Shown: positions 54,144-62,861 of the stretch, in pieces | How positions within the stretch are numbered: the first letter of the stretch is position 1 | Layout of the letters: each line of letters starts with the position of its first letter | The notes under the pieces: model-generated | Databases searched by the model: none | Seen by the model: the letters and a program-made list of their open reading frames with translations, nothing else | Told to the model about the DNA's origin: nothing | Source of the DNA: Pirellula staleyi DSM 6068 | GTDB taxonomy: Bacteria > Planctomycetota > Planctomycetia > Pirellulales > Pirellulaceae | Length of the DNA stretch: 64,000 nt | Assembly: GCF_000025185.1 (NCBI RefSeq) | Contig: NC_013720.1 | Coordinates: 682,001 to 746,000, forward strand | Direction: 5' to 3' | Position numbers and translations under genes: made by a program

Positions 54144-55259
54144 CTAGGGGAGCGGAATGCTTTCGAGCTTCACCCCAGCCGTGGTTCGCACGAGCAAAAG
54201 CACATCTCCTTCGCCGAGGCGATCGAGATGTTCGACCCCTTCGAGTCCTGCCAGTGTCTCGTAACCAAGACCTGCTTTATCGTCGATTTTCGAGGTGATT
54301 CCTTCGACTTTTTCGATTTCGTCGGTCGACATCTTCATCACGCCGCGGGCCGAGTTGGCCATGAGCAGATAGGTCCGTCCACCCTTTTCATACGACACGA
54401 TATCGAGCGGCCGATTCCGATTGCCGAGCTCGGCGATCGTGGTGCCGCGCAGCTTGGTGCCAGGCTTGAGATCAGCCACTGGGAGCTTCACGAGGGGCGT
54501 GCAGGTGTAAGCAGCGAGCAAGTGGGGCTCGCCACCGAACATGAACGGGGTGAAGGTTCGAACGGGGGAGCGCGTTTCATAAGCGCCGTGGGCACCGTGA
54601 TAGATTTCGACAGCGGTCGACGTGTCGGCCGAGGTGAACGGGAATGCAATCACGCGCATCGTCGAGGCGAACTCTTCGTTCGAAAGACCAGCGACGTAGA
54701 GTTTCTCTTCAACGAACGCCAAATCGGTGATCGATTCGAGACGCACTAGATTTCCGCGACGATCCTTCTGATCAGGACCTGGCGCATTCTTGATCGCAAT
54801 GACGGCGTAGTTGACGCTCGCCAAATCGACAGGAGCAACTTCTCCCTTGGTGTTCACCGTGACGATGGCGGGAAGCGCGTCGGGACCTTTGCCGCGCGAT
54901 ACCGAGACATAGGCCACGTTGGTGCCAGGCTGCACCGCCATGTCGTTGATCAATAGATCGCTGGCAGGAATGCCGAGCGCGGCTGCGATTTTGGCATCGA
55001 CACCTTCCAGCTTAAAGCCAGCAGGTTCGCTGGTGCTGCCAGCAGGCACACCGATGGCAAACAGCTGAGCGCCGATCGGATCGCCGACGAACAGCACGCC
55101 AGCGGGGCCGAACGTTAGAGGTCCGGCACTTTTGAGTTCGGGTTTACCTTGTTTTTCGAGTCCAGCAGGAGCATCGGCTGCCGATGCCATGCCTGCGACA
55201 ATCAGCGAGCATGCCAGCATCGAGCCAGCGAGCAAGCCGCGAAACCATGAACGTTTCAT
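54144..55259 (-). CDS. Secreted beta-propeller-like protein of unknown function
   Basis: The ATG at 55259 starts a signal peptide (GLLAGSMLACSLIVAGMASA). The product has 371 residues. Repeated short motifs (GPAGVLFVGDPIGAQLFAI, INDMAVQPGTNVAYVSVSRG, ITDLAFVEEKLYVAGLSNEEF, RPLDIVSYEKGGRTYLLMAN) look like blades of a propeller. No catalytic residues are recognised. It follows the previous secreted gene in the same orientation with 120 bases between, so a common role at the cell surface is possible but not shown. Confidence 0.72.
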   Translation of the reverse strand: MKRSWFRGLLAGSMLACSLIVAGMASAADAPAGLEKQGKPELKSAGPLTFGPAGVLFVGDPIGAQLFAIGVPAGSTSEPAGFKLEGVDAKIAAALGIPASDLLINDMAVQPGTNVAYVSVSRGKGPDALPAIVTVNTKGEVAPVDLASVNYAVIAIKNAPGPDQKDRRGNLVRLESITDLAFVEEKLYVAGLSNEEFASTMRVIAFPFTSADTSTAVEIYHGAHGAYETRSPVRTFTPFMFGGEPHLLAAYTCTPLVKLPVADLKPGTKLRGTTIAELGNRNRPLDIVSYEKGGRTYLLMANSARGVMKMSTDEIEKVEGITSKIDDKAGLGYETLAGLEGVEHLDRLGEGDVLLLVRTTAGVKLESIPLP

Positions 55260-55586
55260 GCCAGAAATCTCCGAATAGCGAGAGAACAAAACGGTGATTC
55301 AATCGAAAACACGCAAACGCTCCGTAGCCCTTGCGCGCGTGAGTGCTGTACGAACAACTATCCTGGGTGGTTCGCGCATGGTACCAACTTCGCCCACCAG
55401 AAGAAAGGATTTCCTCGCCCCTCGAGCTGCTGCGATAGGCAGGAAAATCTCGCTGTCTACGCACGATCCAAAAACAATCCTGCAGCAACGATCTCGCTTG
55501 CAATTGGAGCGACAGCAACCGAGCATGACACCAGTTTCGTCGCTGCTCGCTCCCCCGAGCCCCTCTCTTCGCGAAAGACCCTTTGC
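55260..55586. other. Divergent intergenic region
   Basis: It separates the secreted propeller-like gene (minus) from the HEAT-like gene (plus) and must hold both promoters. No clear hexamers or repeats are seen. Confidence 0.4.
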
Positions 55587-56270
55587 ATGCCGACTCCCAA
55601 GCAAGTGCAACAAATCAAGCAACTTTGCGGCGACTATGCGAGCGAGGAATTGCTCGAACACTTCGAGCTGGTCGCAGCGCTACCGAGCGCCGAGATGGTG
55701 AACTTGCTAGGCCCCAAAGAATGCCTGACGCTATCGAAATCGCTGCGCTCGTTTCATCCTGTCGCCGAGAGGCTCGGCGGTATTGTGCTCGATGATCCCG
55801 ACACGAGTAACCATCATCTGCTGCTGACAGTAGGCCCTTGTGCCGGCGCCGTGTTGTACCTCGATCACGATGGCGATACGCGAATCGTGTACGCCGACCT
55901 GGCGAGCTTTCGCGAAGCGGCCCAGCAAGCCATGGAAGAAGAGAGTTTTCTTGGCGATTTGCAGGAGCCTGGAGGTGTGATGCTGAAAGATCAGCCGCAG
56001 CTGAGCGCGCTGGTCGCCGAGCTGCTGGAAGAAGAGAGCGAGGAGAGCAGTGCGGTGATTCTAGCGCTCCTGCCGTCGCTGAATCTGTCGAACAAAGCGC
56101 TGTTGATGAAGCTCGCCAGCAGTAGCGATTTTTTTGTGGTCGAAGCGCTCGCGATGGCGATTGCGCTCCGTCCGAAGAAATTGCTCAAGCCGATCGCCGA
56201 GCTTTGTGCCAAGCACAAACACCCGCAAGTCGCTCGCGCTGGTAAACAGGCCCTCGCCAAAATCAAATAG
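55587..56270 (+). CDS. Helical-repeat protein with SUKH-like N-terminal region
   Basis: The 227-residue cytoplasmic protein has two parts. Residues 1-120 contain VAERLGGIVLDDPD, NHHLLLTVGPCAGAVLYLDHDGDTRIVYADLASFREAAQQAM, which is like the middle and end of SMI1/KNR4 (SUKH) domains. Residues 130-227 are helical pairs of HEAT type (SALVAELLEEESEESSAVILALLPSL, FFVVEALAMAIALRPKKLLKPIAELC). SUKH proteins include immunity proteins against toxic nucleases and regulators of cell wall or signalling; no partner gene is beside it. The SUKH match is inference. Confidence 0.6.
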   Translation: MPTPKQVQQIKQLCGDYASEELLEHFELVAALPSAEMVNLLGPKECLTLSKSLRSFHPVAERLGGIVLDDPDTSNHHLLLTVGPCAGAVLYLDHDGDTRIVYADLASFREAAQQAMEEESFLGDLQEPGGVMLKDQPQLSALVAELLEEESEESSAVILALLPSLNLSNKALLMKLASSSDFFVVEALAMAIALRPKKLLKPIAELCAKHKHPQVARAGKQALAKIK

Positions 56271-56377
56271 CGACCTGGCTGCGTAGCGGTTCAGTACTTT
56301 GTTTAGCACTTTTGTCGGGTGGAACCTGACCTACGCTTCCTGCACCACGCACTTGCAAGGAAATGCGGGCGAGCGAC

Positions 56378-58204
56378 TTATTCCCAGGCGGCGTCGCCGA
56401 GCTGCTGCTGCACGGCGAGCCAGCGTTCCTCTTCGCGGGCGAGTTCGGCGGTCTTCAGCTGCAATTCTTCGTGCAGTTTCATCGCCTCTTTGGCGTCGGT
56501 GCAGGTTTGCAGCTTAGCGTCGATCGCTTTCTTTTCGCTATCGAGCCGCGCGATCACGCGCTCGATGGCCGACATTTCTTTCCGGAGCTTGCGCTCGTCG
56601 ATCACTGGCTCAGGAGCCGCTTTGGCGGCGAGTTTATTACCGCCGGAAGCACTCACGGGGCTCGCTGCCTTCTTGCTCGGCGCGGCGCTGTTGCCACGAC
56701 CAGCGGCTCGCTCGCCGTCGTCGATTTCTTTGTTCACGGCGTAGAGATAGGCTTCGTAGTCGCCACGATAGTTCACCACGCGCCCATCGCGAACTTCGAC
56801 AATGCAGGTGGCGATCCGTTTCATGAAGTGGCGATCGTGGCTCGTGAAGATCACTGTCCCCTTGTACGCGCAGAGCGCATCGGCGAGTGCTTCCACCGTT
56901 TCGACGTCGAGATGGTTTCCCGGTTCGTCGAGGATCAGCACGTTGTAGTCGCCGAGCAACAGACCAGCGAGGCAGAGACGAGCTCGCTCGCCACCCGAGA
57001 GGACGCCGATCTTCTTTTTCACATGCTCGCCACGAAACAGAAGCGCGGCAGCCACGTCGAGAATCTGCTGTGTTTTCGTTCCAGGGCGAGCCCGGTCTTC
57101 CAGGAAGTCCATCACCGAATGTTTATCGGGGAGGGTCGTGTACACGTGCTGAGCATAGACCCCAATGTTGCAGCCAAAACCCCACTTCACTTCCCCGGCG
57201 ATCGGCTCGAGCGACTCGACGATCGTGCGGAGGAAGGTGGTCTTTCCTTGGCCGTTATCACCGACGATCGCGGCCCGCTGTCCATGGTCGATTTCGAGGC
57301 CAATCTCGGTGGCGATCGTCCGATCGGGATAGCCAATCGAAACATCCTTGCAGCGGAGCGCGGGCCCTTTGCGCTGCTCGACCTCAGGCGCTTTGATCGA
57401 CGCTGTGGGAGCATCGGCTTCGATGTCGATGGTCTCAAGGCGCTCGAGCATTTTGCTCTTGCTGCGGGCTCGTGTGGCGGTGCTAGCGCGGGCTTTATTT
57501 TTGGCGATGAATTCTTCGAGCTGCTTGCGCTTGGCCAGCACAGCAGCGTTGCTCCGCTCGTCGTGTTCGCGGCGCTCGCGCTGATACTCGAGGAACGAAT
57601 CGATCTTGCCGGGATACATCGTCAGCTTGCCGTGCGCCAGTTCCAGCGTGTGGGTGCAGGTGGCGGCGAGAAATGCGCGATCGTGCGAAACGATCAGCGC
57701 TGCTTCGCGAAAGCCGCGCAAAAAATGTTCGAGCAAAATCTGCGTGCGCAAGTCGAGGAAGTTGGTTGGTTCGTCGAGCAGCAGCAAGTTCGGTTCGTGC
57801 AATAGCAAGGCGGCGAGTTTCACGCGGGTTTGCCAACCACCCGAGAGCTTGCTGACTGGTCCTTCGAGGTAGGCCCCTTTGAGCTCGAACTGCCCGGCGA
57901 CTTCACCACACTTCCAGTCGGGCTGATTACTGTCGCGCATTAAAAACTCGAGCGCCGATTCGCCCGGAACAAACGGATCGTGCTGACGCAGGTAGCCGAC
58001 ACTCAGCCGCGGATGATGCACCACCTCGCCACCATCGAGTTCTTCTTCCCCGAGTAAGCAGCGGAGGAGTGTACTCTTGCCGGCGCCGTTGCGTCCGACA
58101 AATCCGACCTTCACATCGCCGGTGATCGTCACTTCGGCATTGTCGAGCAGCACCTGTTCGCCGAATCGCTTCGTGGCATTACGAATTTGCATCAGTACCG
58201 ACAT
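56378..58204 (-). CDS. ABC-F family ATPase (ribosome-associated type)
   Basis: The start at 58204 (MSVLMQIRN) gives 608 residues. Other in-frame ATGs at 58213 and 58192 are possible. It contains two ABC domains and no membrane part. The first has Walker A GRNGAGKST, signature LSGGW and Walker B LLLLDEPTN. The linker between domains is charged and helical (HDERSNAAVLAKRKQLEEFIAKNK). The second has GDNGQGKTT, LSGGE and LILDEPGNHLD. The C-terminal part is a coiled coil (about 535-608). This is the EF3-like ABC-F plan (Uup/YheS), acting on ribosomes during stalled translation. The second Walker B loop reads DEPGN instead of DEPTN, an uncommon substitution. Confidence 0.93.
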   Translation of the reverse strand: MSVLMQIRNATKRFGEQVLLDNAEVTITGDVKVGFVGRNGAGKSTLLRCLLGEEELDGGEVVHHPRLSVGYLRQHDPFVPGESALEFLMRDSNQPDWKCGEVAGQFELKGAYLEGPVSKLSGGWQTRVKLAALLLHEPNLLLLDEPTNFLDLRTQILLEHFLRGFREAALIVSHDRAFLAATCTHTLELAHGKLTMYPGKIDSFLEYQRERREHDERSNAAVLAKRKQLEEFIAKNKARASTATRARSKSKMLERLETIDIEADAPTASIKAPEVEQRKGPALRCKDVSIGYPDRTIATEIGLEIDHGQRAAIVGDNGQGKTTFLRTIVESLEPIAGEVKWGFGCNIGVYAQHVYTTLPDKHSVMDFLEDRARPGTKTQQILDVAAALLFRGEHVKKKIGVLSGGERARLCLAGLLLGDYNVLILDEPGNHLDVETVEALADALCAYKGTVIFTSHDRHFMKRIATCIVEVRDGRVVNYRGDYEAYLYAVNKEIDDGERAAGRGNSAAPSKKAASPVSASGGNKLAAKAAPEPVIDERKLRKEMSAIERVIARLDSEKKAIDAKLQTCTDAKEAMKLHEELQLKTAELAREEERWLAVQQQLGDAAWE

Positions 58205-58549
58205 CAGAACCACTCATTCCAGCGATAGGGGCGACGATCCGAGGATTGACAAAACAGGCGATGATCGACTGCTGAAGCTGGTCAGCTGGAGCCAATCGCG
58301 ACTCCCCTGAATCGTAGAACTTTCCGCGAAAATCGTAAAGGCGGCTCTCCTGGCTGCCGATCATCGAATCTTCACGTGGCACGCTATTTCTCGAGAATTT
58401 CGTGCTCAAGCGCCCCGAGAGAGCCACGAACTGGCGCTGCACCTTCGGCCACAACGCGGGTATGCTGTGACGAAAGCTGGTCCGGCGACTCTCCCACGCC
58501 CGCCGCCGAATCGATTTCCAAGCAACAGGACGCAGGTGAATTTTCGCTC
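58205..58549. other. Divergent intergenic region
   Basis: It lies between the ABC-F ATPase (minus) and the GH15-like gene (plus) and must hold promoters for both. An open plus-strand frame here lacks protein features. Confidence 0.4.
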
Positions 58550-60253
58550 ATGGCTGACCAAGTAATCACCGATCTCGACACCCTTCGACTGCTCGATAAA
58601 ACGCTCCTCGACGATCTATGGGAGAAGACGGCCGGCGCTCGAGCTTGGCAGCGCGGCAACGCGCGCTCGGCAGCGCTCCAGCAGTTACTCGCGCCGATCA
58701 CCACACCGACCGACAGCACACTCGCCGCGCAAGTTTCGTCGGCGATCGATCGTCCCCTCCTCGGGCAGATCTGCGAACTGCTCGAGGCAAGCGGGAGCTT
58801 TAAGATTCGTCTCGAGCGACACACGCTGCGCAGCGAAGGTCCCGACGAAGTAAAAATTCTTGTCCCGCGCGCCGCCATCACTCCGATGTGGCCCATGGGG
58901 ACCAACGTTTGGATTCGCGATCTCGCCAAAATTGCTTCGCGCTTGATGTCGGCCGCCTCGAGTGGCATTCCGCAAGCCGCTGTCTGGCGACAAGATGGCC
59001 TCGAGCTGTTGATGTCGGGTGTCGCGCTCCTGTCGACCCCGGCACAGCTGCGGCGCTTCGAAAATATTGTGAAGCACGAGGGCGACCCACATTTGCTGCA
59101 CGCCGATCTCTGGCCCCACATTTTTCTGAACATCGACAGCAATCTTTTGGGAGAGACCGACGAGTCGTGGTCGCACAAGCAAGATGCGTGGCAGATGCTG
59201 CTCGTGTATGTGCTCGATGCGCTCGCCGCTGGTCATGTGAAAGAAACGAGCCTTACAGCAAGCGAGCGTAAGTTGCTGGGGCTGATCGTTCCGTTCCTGG
59301 CCAAGACCGAATACTGGCGCCATGAAACGAGCGGCTCGTGGGAAGAACTTCCCGCCGTGCGGACGAGCGTGATTGTGTGGGATGTCGCCGTGCTCGATCG
59401 CATTGCAACCGCAGTGCAAGAGGGTCGGCTTTCGTTCCTGCACGAAGATTTCGCGAAATATCAAGCCTTTTTGCCAGCGCCGCTGACCGGAACCAGCCTC
59501 GCATCGTGCTGCCAGTTGCTTGCTGAAGCAGGGGCCAAACAGCTGCTGGAACTTCTGCCGCATGAGTCCCCCGGCTATGCCAGCGATGATCCCCGCTATC
59601 GCGATGCCGATGCTGCAGCGACCTATCATTTGCTGCTCGATGCGCCGCAAATGGTGGCCCGCTATGCGCCTGCTCCAGCGGATTGGCTCGCAGGTATTCA
59701 GCAGCAGATTGTCGCCGGGCTTTTGTCGCTGCAAGATCCGGTGACGCGCGGCATTCGGCGCTATCGAGGAGATTCGTACCAAGGCCATAACTACTTCACG
59801 CACGAGACGGTGGCTCGGCTCGAAGCGATTTGCGGCGGTCCGTCGGGAGACGCCAGTGGCCTCGAAGCATTTAAGCTGCGCGCGTCGGTGATTAAACCGG
59901 GCTATGAAGCGGCTTGGTGTCATCCTCTCTGGCAGTTGGTGGGCTATGCAGCTCGTGAGTCGTCGCGCACACAAGCTCCCGAGGCGATTCTGCTGCGGAA
60001 CGAACTGCTGCTGCAAGGACTCGGCGCGCTCACCGGTGACAACGAATGGACCACCGAGAAAACTGCCGAAGGGATCTTGCGCAACATTCCGATCGAGCCA
60101 CTCCGCTTCACAGAAGCTTGGCTCGCCGTCGAACATGCGGGAGAAATTCGCTACATTCCCTCGCCACACACGCCGCTGCAGTGGTGTGTGGCTGAGGCGA
60201 TGAACGCCTTTTCGCTCGTGTGGCAAAGCATGTCGCTCGACGCTGCAAAATAG
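58550..60253 (+). CDS. GH15/phosphorylase-kinase-like helical-toroid protein
   Basis: The ATG at 58550 (MADQVITDLDTLRLLDKTLL) gives 567 residues and discards a Ser/Arg-rich extension. The protein is mainly helical. Near residues 395-420 it has GIRRYRGDSYQGHNYFTHET, and the C-terminus reads PSPHTPLQWCVAEAMNAFSLVW. These resemble the alpha/alpha-toroid of glycoside hydrolase family 15 and phosphorylase kinase (Trp/Glu around active site). I cannot confirm both catalytic Glu residues. No signal peptide is seen, so it would act in the cytoplasm, perhaps on alpha-glucan. It is followed after 9 bases by a SUI1 gene and is surely co-transcribed with it. Confidence 0.7.
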   Translation: MADQVITDLDTLRLLDKTLLDDLWEKTAGARAWQRGNARSAALQQLLAPITTPTDSTLAAQVSSAIDRPLLGQICELLEASGSFKIRLERHTLRSEGPDEVKILVPRAAITPMWPMGTNVWIRDLAKIASRLMSAASSGIPQAAVWRQDGLELLMSGVALLSTPAQLRRFENIVKHEGDPHLLHADLWPHIFLNIDSNLLGETDESWSHKQDAWQMLLVYVLDALAAGHVKETSLTASERKLLGLIVPFLAKTEYWRHETSGSWEELPAVRTSVIVWDVAVLDRIATAVQEGRLSFLHEDFAKYQAFLPAPLTGTSLASCCQLLAEAGAKQLLELLPHESPGYASDDPRYRDADAAATYHLLLDAPQMVARYAPAPADWLAGIQQQIVAGLLSLQDPVTRGIRRYRGDSYQGHNYFTHETVARLEAICGGPSGDASGLEAFKLRASVIKPGYEAAWCHPLWQLVGYAARESSRTQAPEAILLRNELLLQGLGALTGDNEWTTEKTAEGILRNIPIEPLRFTEAWLAVEHAGEIRYIPSPHTPLQWCVAEAMNAFSLVWQSMSLDAAK

Positions 60254-60262
60254 AGGACCGCC

Positions 60263-60595
60263 ATGCGACTCTTCGAAGGAACGGCGTGGGACAAGCCACC
60301 CGTTTGTGATCGGTGCGGCAAACTCGAGAAAGAGTGCCGCTGTCCGCCGCTTCCTCTCGCGCCAGAAAAACAGCCGCTGAAATTGGCGATGGAAAAGCGC
60401 GCGAAAGGAAAGATGGTCACCGTGGTGCGCGGCTTCACCGATATCGATCTGCATCAGCAGGCGCTACTGGCCGAGCTCAAAGGTGCGTGCGGTGCCGGGG
60501 GATCGATTTCGGAAGAAGGGATCGAAATCCAAGGAGATCATCGCGATCGGCTCCGAAAACTGCTCGTCGCCAAAGGGTTTCCCGTGAAGGGATAG
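60263..60595 (+). CDS. SUI1/YciH-type translation initiation factor homologue
   Basis: The ATG at 60263 has GAGGA five bases before it. The 110-residue protein starts with a small zinc-binding-like section (CDRCGKLEKECRC; four cysteines) and then the eIF1/SUI1 fold: MVTVVRGFTDIDLHQQALLAELKGACGAGGSISEEGIEIQGDHRDRLRKLLVAKGF. The GAGG and EIQGDH signatures are typical of the YciH branch. It is related to eukaryotic eIF1 and in bacteria affects initiation fidelity on the 30S subunit. The cysteine section is also seen in YciH proteins from other phyla. It is second in an operon with a GH15-like gene. Confidence 0.9.
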   Translation: MRLFEGTAWDKPPVCDRCGKLEKECRCPPLPLAPEKQPLKLAMEKRAKGKMVTVVRGFTDIDLHQQALLAELKGACGAGGSISEEGIEIQGDHRDRLRKLLVAKGFPVKG

Positions 60596-60838
60596 CGCGG
60601 CTGTTTTTCGCGAGCGGAGCAAGAAAAAGAAAACACGCGACATCAGGTAGGATCACTGACACCGCGTGTGAAGAGGCTCAGAAGCTGGAAGTACATCGGA
60701 GTGTTAACTCACGGATGAACGATTACATGGCTACTAAGTAAATCTCACTTTCTTGCTGAGTTCGTTGGGTGTTTTCATCAGCCGACTCGAGCGACGAGCA
60801 AGTTGCTCGCGTGAACTAGTTGCCGGCCTCTTACTAGT

Positions 60839-61192
60839 CTAGTTGTCAGCATAGTTGCGAGCGGCAGCCACGTAACGCGAACGGGCTTTGTCGCGGCGTT
60901 TGGCCATCGAGCGCCCTACCATTCGGCTCGCAGCATCAGCAGCTCGGCTGACCGCTTCTTCGACGGTGGCTTCGCACTGACGAATCGTAAACTGCTCGCC
61001 ACGATCGAGCTGAATTACCAATTGACACGTTTGATCGATACCGCCGCGAGGTCCGTTTTCGTCCGTCAGCAGCACGAGCACTTGCTCGATCCGCGGCGCG
61101 AACCGCGAGAGAGCAAACAGCACACGTCGCTCGGCGAAATCATACAGCTCTTTCGAGATAGCTGCCCGGCGATTCGAAATCACAATACGCAT
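60839..61192 (-). CDS. hpf: Ribosome hibernation-promoting factor (short HPF/RaiA type)
   Basis: The ATG at 61192 is the best start, seven bases after GGAGG; the ATG two codons earlier is too close. The product has 117 residues, the short form without a C-terminal dimerisation domain. Its beta-alpha-beta fold is seen in MRIVISNRRAAISKELYDFAERRVLFAL, VLVLLTDENGPRGGIDQTCQLVIQLDRGEQFTIRQCEATVEEAVSRAADAASRMV, ending in a basic tail (KRRDKARSRYVAAARN). It should bind the 30S subunit in slow growth and block mRNA/tRNA binding. It is monocistronic. Confidence 0.9.
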   Translation of the reverse strand: MRIVISNRRAAISKELYDFAERRVLFALSRFAPRIEQVLVLLTDENGPRGGIDQTCQLVIQLDRGEQFTIRQCEATVEEAVSRAADAASRMVGRSMAKRRDKARSRYVAAARNYADN

Positions 61193-61774
61193 CGTCATAC
61201 CTCCCAAAGGTTGCCACCGGCCGAGGCTTCTCAGCCAGCTTGGTTTGGCGGTCGCGAGCAACGGCTACTGGCCACTTGCTCTCGGTCACCCGGGAAAGAC
61301 GCTTCTGGGCGTCTCGTACAACCAACTTTATGCCGCTAGGCTATGTATCGACAAATAGAAAGCGACAAATCCTGACATCGATTAAACCTATAGGCTGCTT
61401 GCCGCAAGCATGCATGCTGGTTGCTGGGTCGTGAAACCGGCTTTATTCGCTGGTTTTCGAGGGGTAGAGCGATTTAGAGGCAACGATTCCGGCGCAACGA
61501 TTTTGCTAAGACGCGTGCCTGCTGCAACGATTGCACAACTTGCACATGCTCGCGCGCAGGCTGCACAGCCGAGCGGCAGCGAAGCGCGACACTTAGCTAA
61601 CGAGATCTTCAGCCCACAAGGGTCTGCTAGAGGCGGAAAAGTGCATCTCTGCGGACAGCAGAGTGACGCGTGCGGCAGCGGCTCACTCCGTAGAAATTCC
61701 TGCGCAACTGCGCAAGAAATGCGTAGGAATTGCTAAGCACTTGAAGCAGCAACTCGCCAAGAGTTTTTGACGAT
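61193..61774. other. Intergenic region
   Basis: No gene is recognised. Just downstream of ispH is a hairpin: AATTCCTGCGCA (61695-61706) with TGCGTAGGAATT (61720-61731), 11 of 12 pairs. It lacks a T-run. The rest contains repeated TGCAACG/TTGCACA words of unclear meaning. Confidence 0.45.
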
Positions 61775-62716
61775 TTACTTCGCAGAGATCGTCAGATTGC
61801 GGAGTTCGCGCGGCAGGGGGAAGTGCACATCTTCGCTCCGAATCGAGCGGCTTTCAACAGCCGCCCCAAAGCGATCGCGGAGATATTCCACCACCTCTTG
61901 CACCACCGATTCTGGGGCACTTGCGCCGGCGGTGATCAGCACCGTTTGGGCATCCGAAAACCACTCGCCATGAATGTCCTGCGCGCCGTCGATCAGGTAG
62001 GCCGGTTTCCCATGCTCTTTGGCAATCTCTTTCAGGCGCTGCGAGTTCGAGCTGTTTTGGCTCCCCAGCACCAGCACAATATCGGCCTCTTCGGCAAGCA
62101 GATGGACCGCCTCTTGGCGATTCTGCGTGGCGTAGCAGATGTCTTCCTTCGGGGGGCCCACAATCTGCGGAAAACGGGCCTTCAGCCCCCGAATAATTCG
62201 GTTGGCATCGTCGACCGACAGAGTGGTTTGCGTGAGGTAGGCGAGTTTCGTGGTGTCGTCGAACGGCAGGGCGTCGATCTCGGCCTGCGACTCGACCAGC
62301 ACAATCGCTTCCGGCGCTTCACCCATCGTACCAATCACTTCATCGTGACCTTCGTGGCCGATGAGGACGATGGTGTATCCCTCTTTGGCGAACTTAATCG
62401 CCTCGAGATGCACCTTCGTGACGAGGGGACACGTAGCGTCGATCGCGGTGAGCTTACGATCCCGCGCCAGCTTGCGAATCGCGGGGGAGACACCGTGCGC
62501 GGAGAACAGCAGCGTGCTCCCCTCGGGAACTTCCTCGAGGTGATCGACGAACACCGCCCCTTTGGACTTGAAGGTGTCGACGACGTACTTGTTGTGCACG
62601 ATTTCGTGGTAGACGTAGACCGGCTTGCCGAACGCTTTGATCGTTAGATCGAGGCTTTCAATCGCCATGTTCACGCCAGCGCAAAAACCGCGGGGAGCGG
62701 CCAAAATAATCTTCAT
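61775..62716 (-). CDS. ispH: 4-hydroxy-3-methylbut-2-enyl diphosphate reductase
   Basis: The ATG at 62716 (MKIILAAPRGFCAGV) lies nine bases after AGGAAG. The ATG at 62725 is too close to it. The product has 313 residues. IspH makes isopentenyl and dimethylallyl diphosphate in the last step of the MEP pathway with a [4Fe-4S] cluster. The three cluster cysteines are Cys12 (GFCAGV), Cys96 (DATCPLV) and Cys194 (DICYATQNRQ). The substrate-binding histidines His41 (EIVHNKYV) and His124 with Glu126 (GHEGHDEV) are present, so the enzyme looks complete. The gene is single. Confidence 0.97.
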   Translation of the reverse strand: MKIILAAPRGFCAGVNMAIESLDLTIKAFGKPVYVYHEIVHNKYVVDTFKSKGAVFVDHLEEVPEGSTLLFSAHGVSPAIRKLARDRKLTAIDATCPLVTKVHLEAIKFAKEGYTIVLIGHEGHDEVIGTMGEAPEAIVLVESQAEIDALPFDDTTKLAYLTQTTLSVDDANRIIRGLKARFPQIVGPPKEDICYATQNRQEAVHLLAEEADIVLVLGSQNSSNSQRLKEIAKEHGKPAYLIDGAQDIHGEWFSDAQTVLITAGASAPESVVQEVVEYLRDRFGAAVESRSIRSEDVHFPLPRELRNLTISAK

Positions 62717-62861
62717 CAGTGGCATCTTCCTCTCTCCCCTCATTCTAGCGGCGACGTCTTGCGCGGCACACGCCAGTATAGACCGTAGTCTGCGGGGAAG
62801 AGATAACCTACGAGGAATGTTTCTTGCATCAGCCAGCACGCGGCAGCTTTCCGGAGCGACA

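Noticed and set aside
56363-57805. A 480-codon plus-strand frame over the ABC-F gene
   Set aside because: It is opposite two intact ABC domains and shows no own features.
58685-60454. A 589-codon minus-strand frame over the GH15-like and SUI1 genes
   Set aside because: Composition is typical of an antisense shadow, and the plus-strand SUI1 gene is certain.
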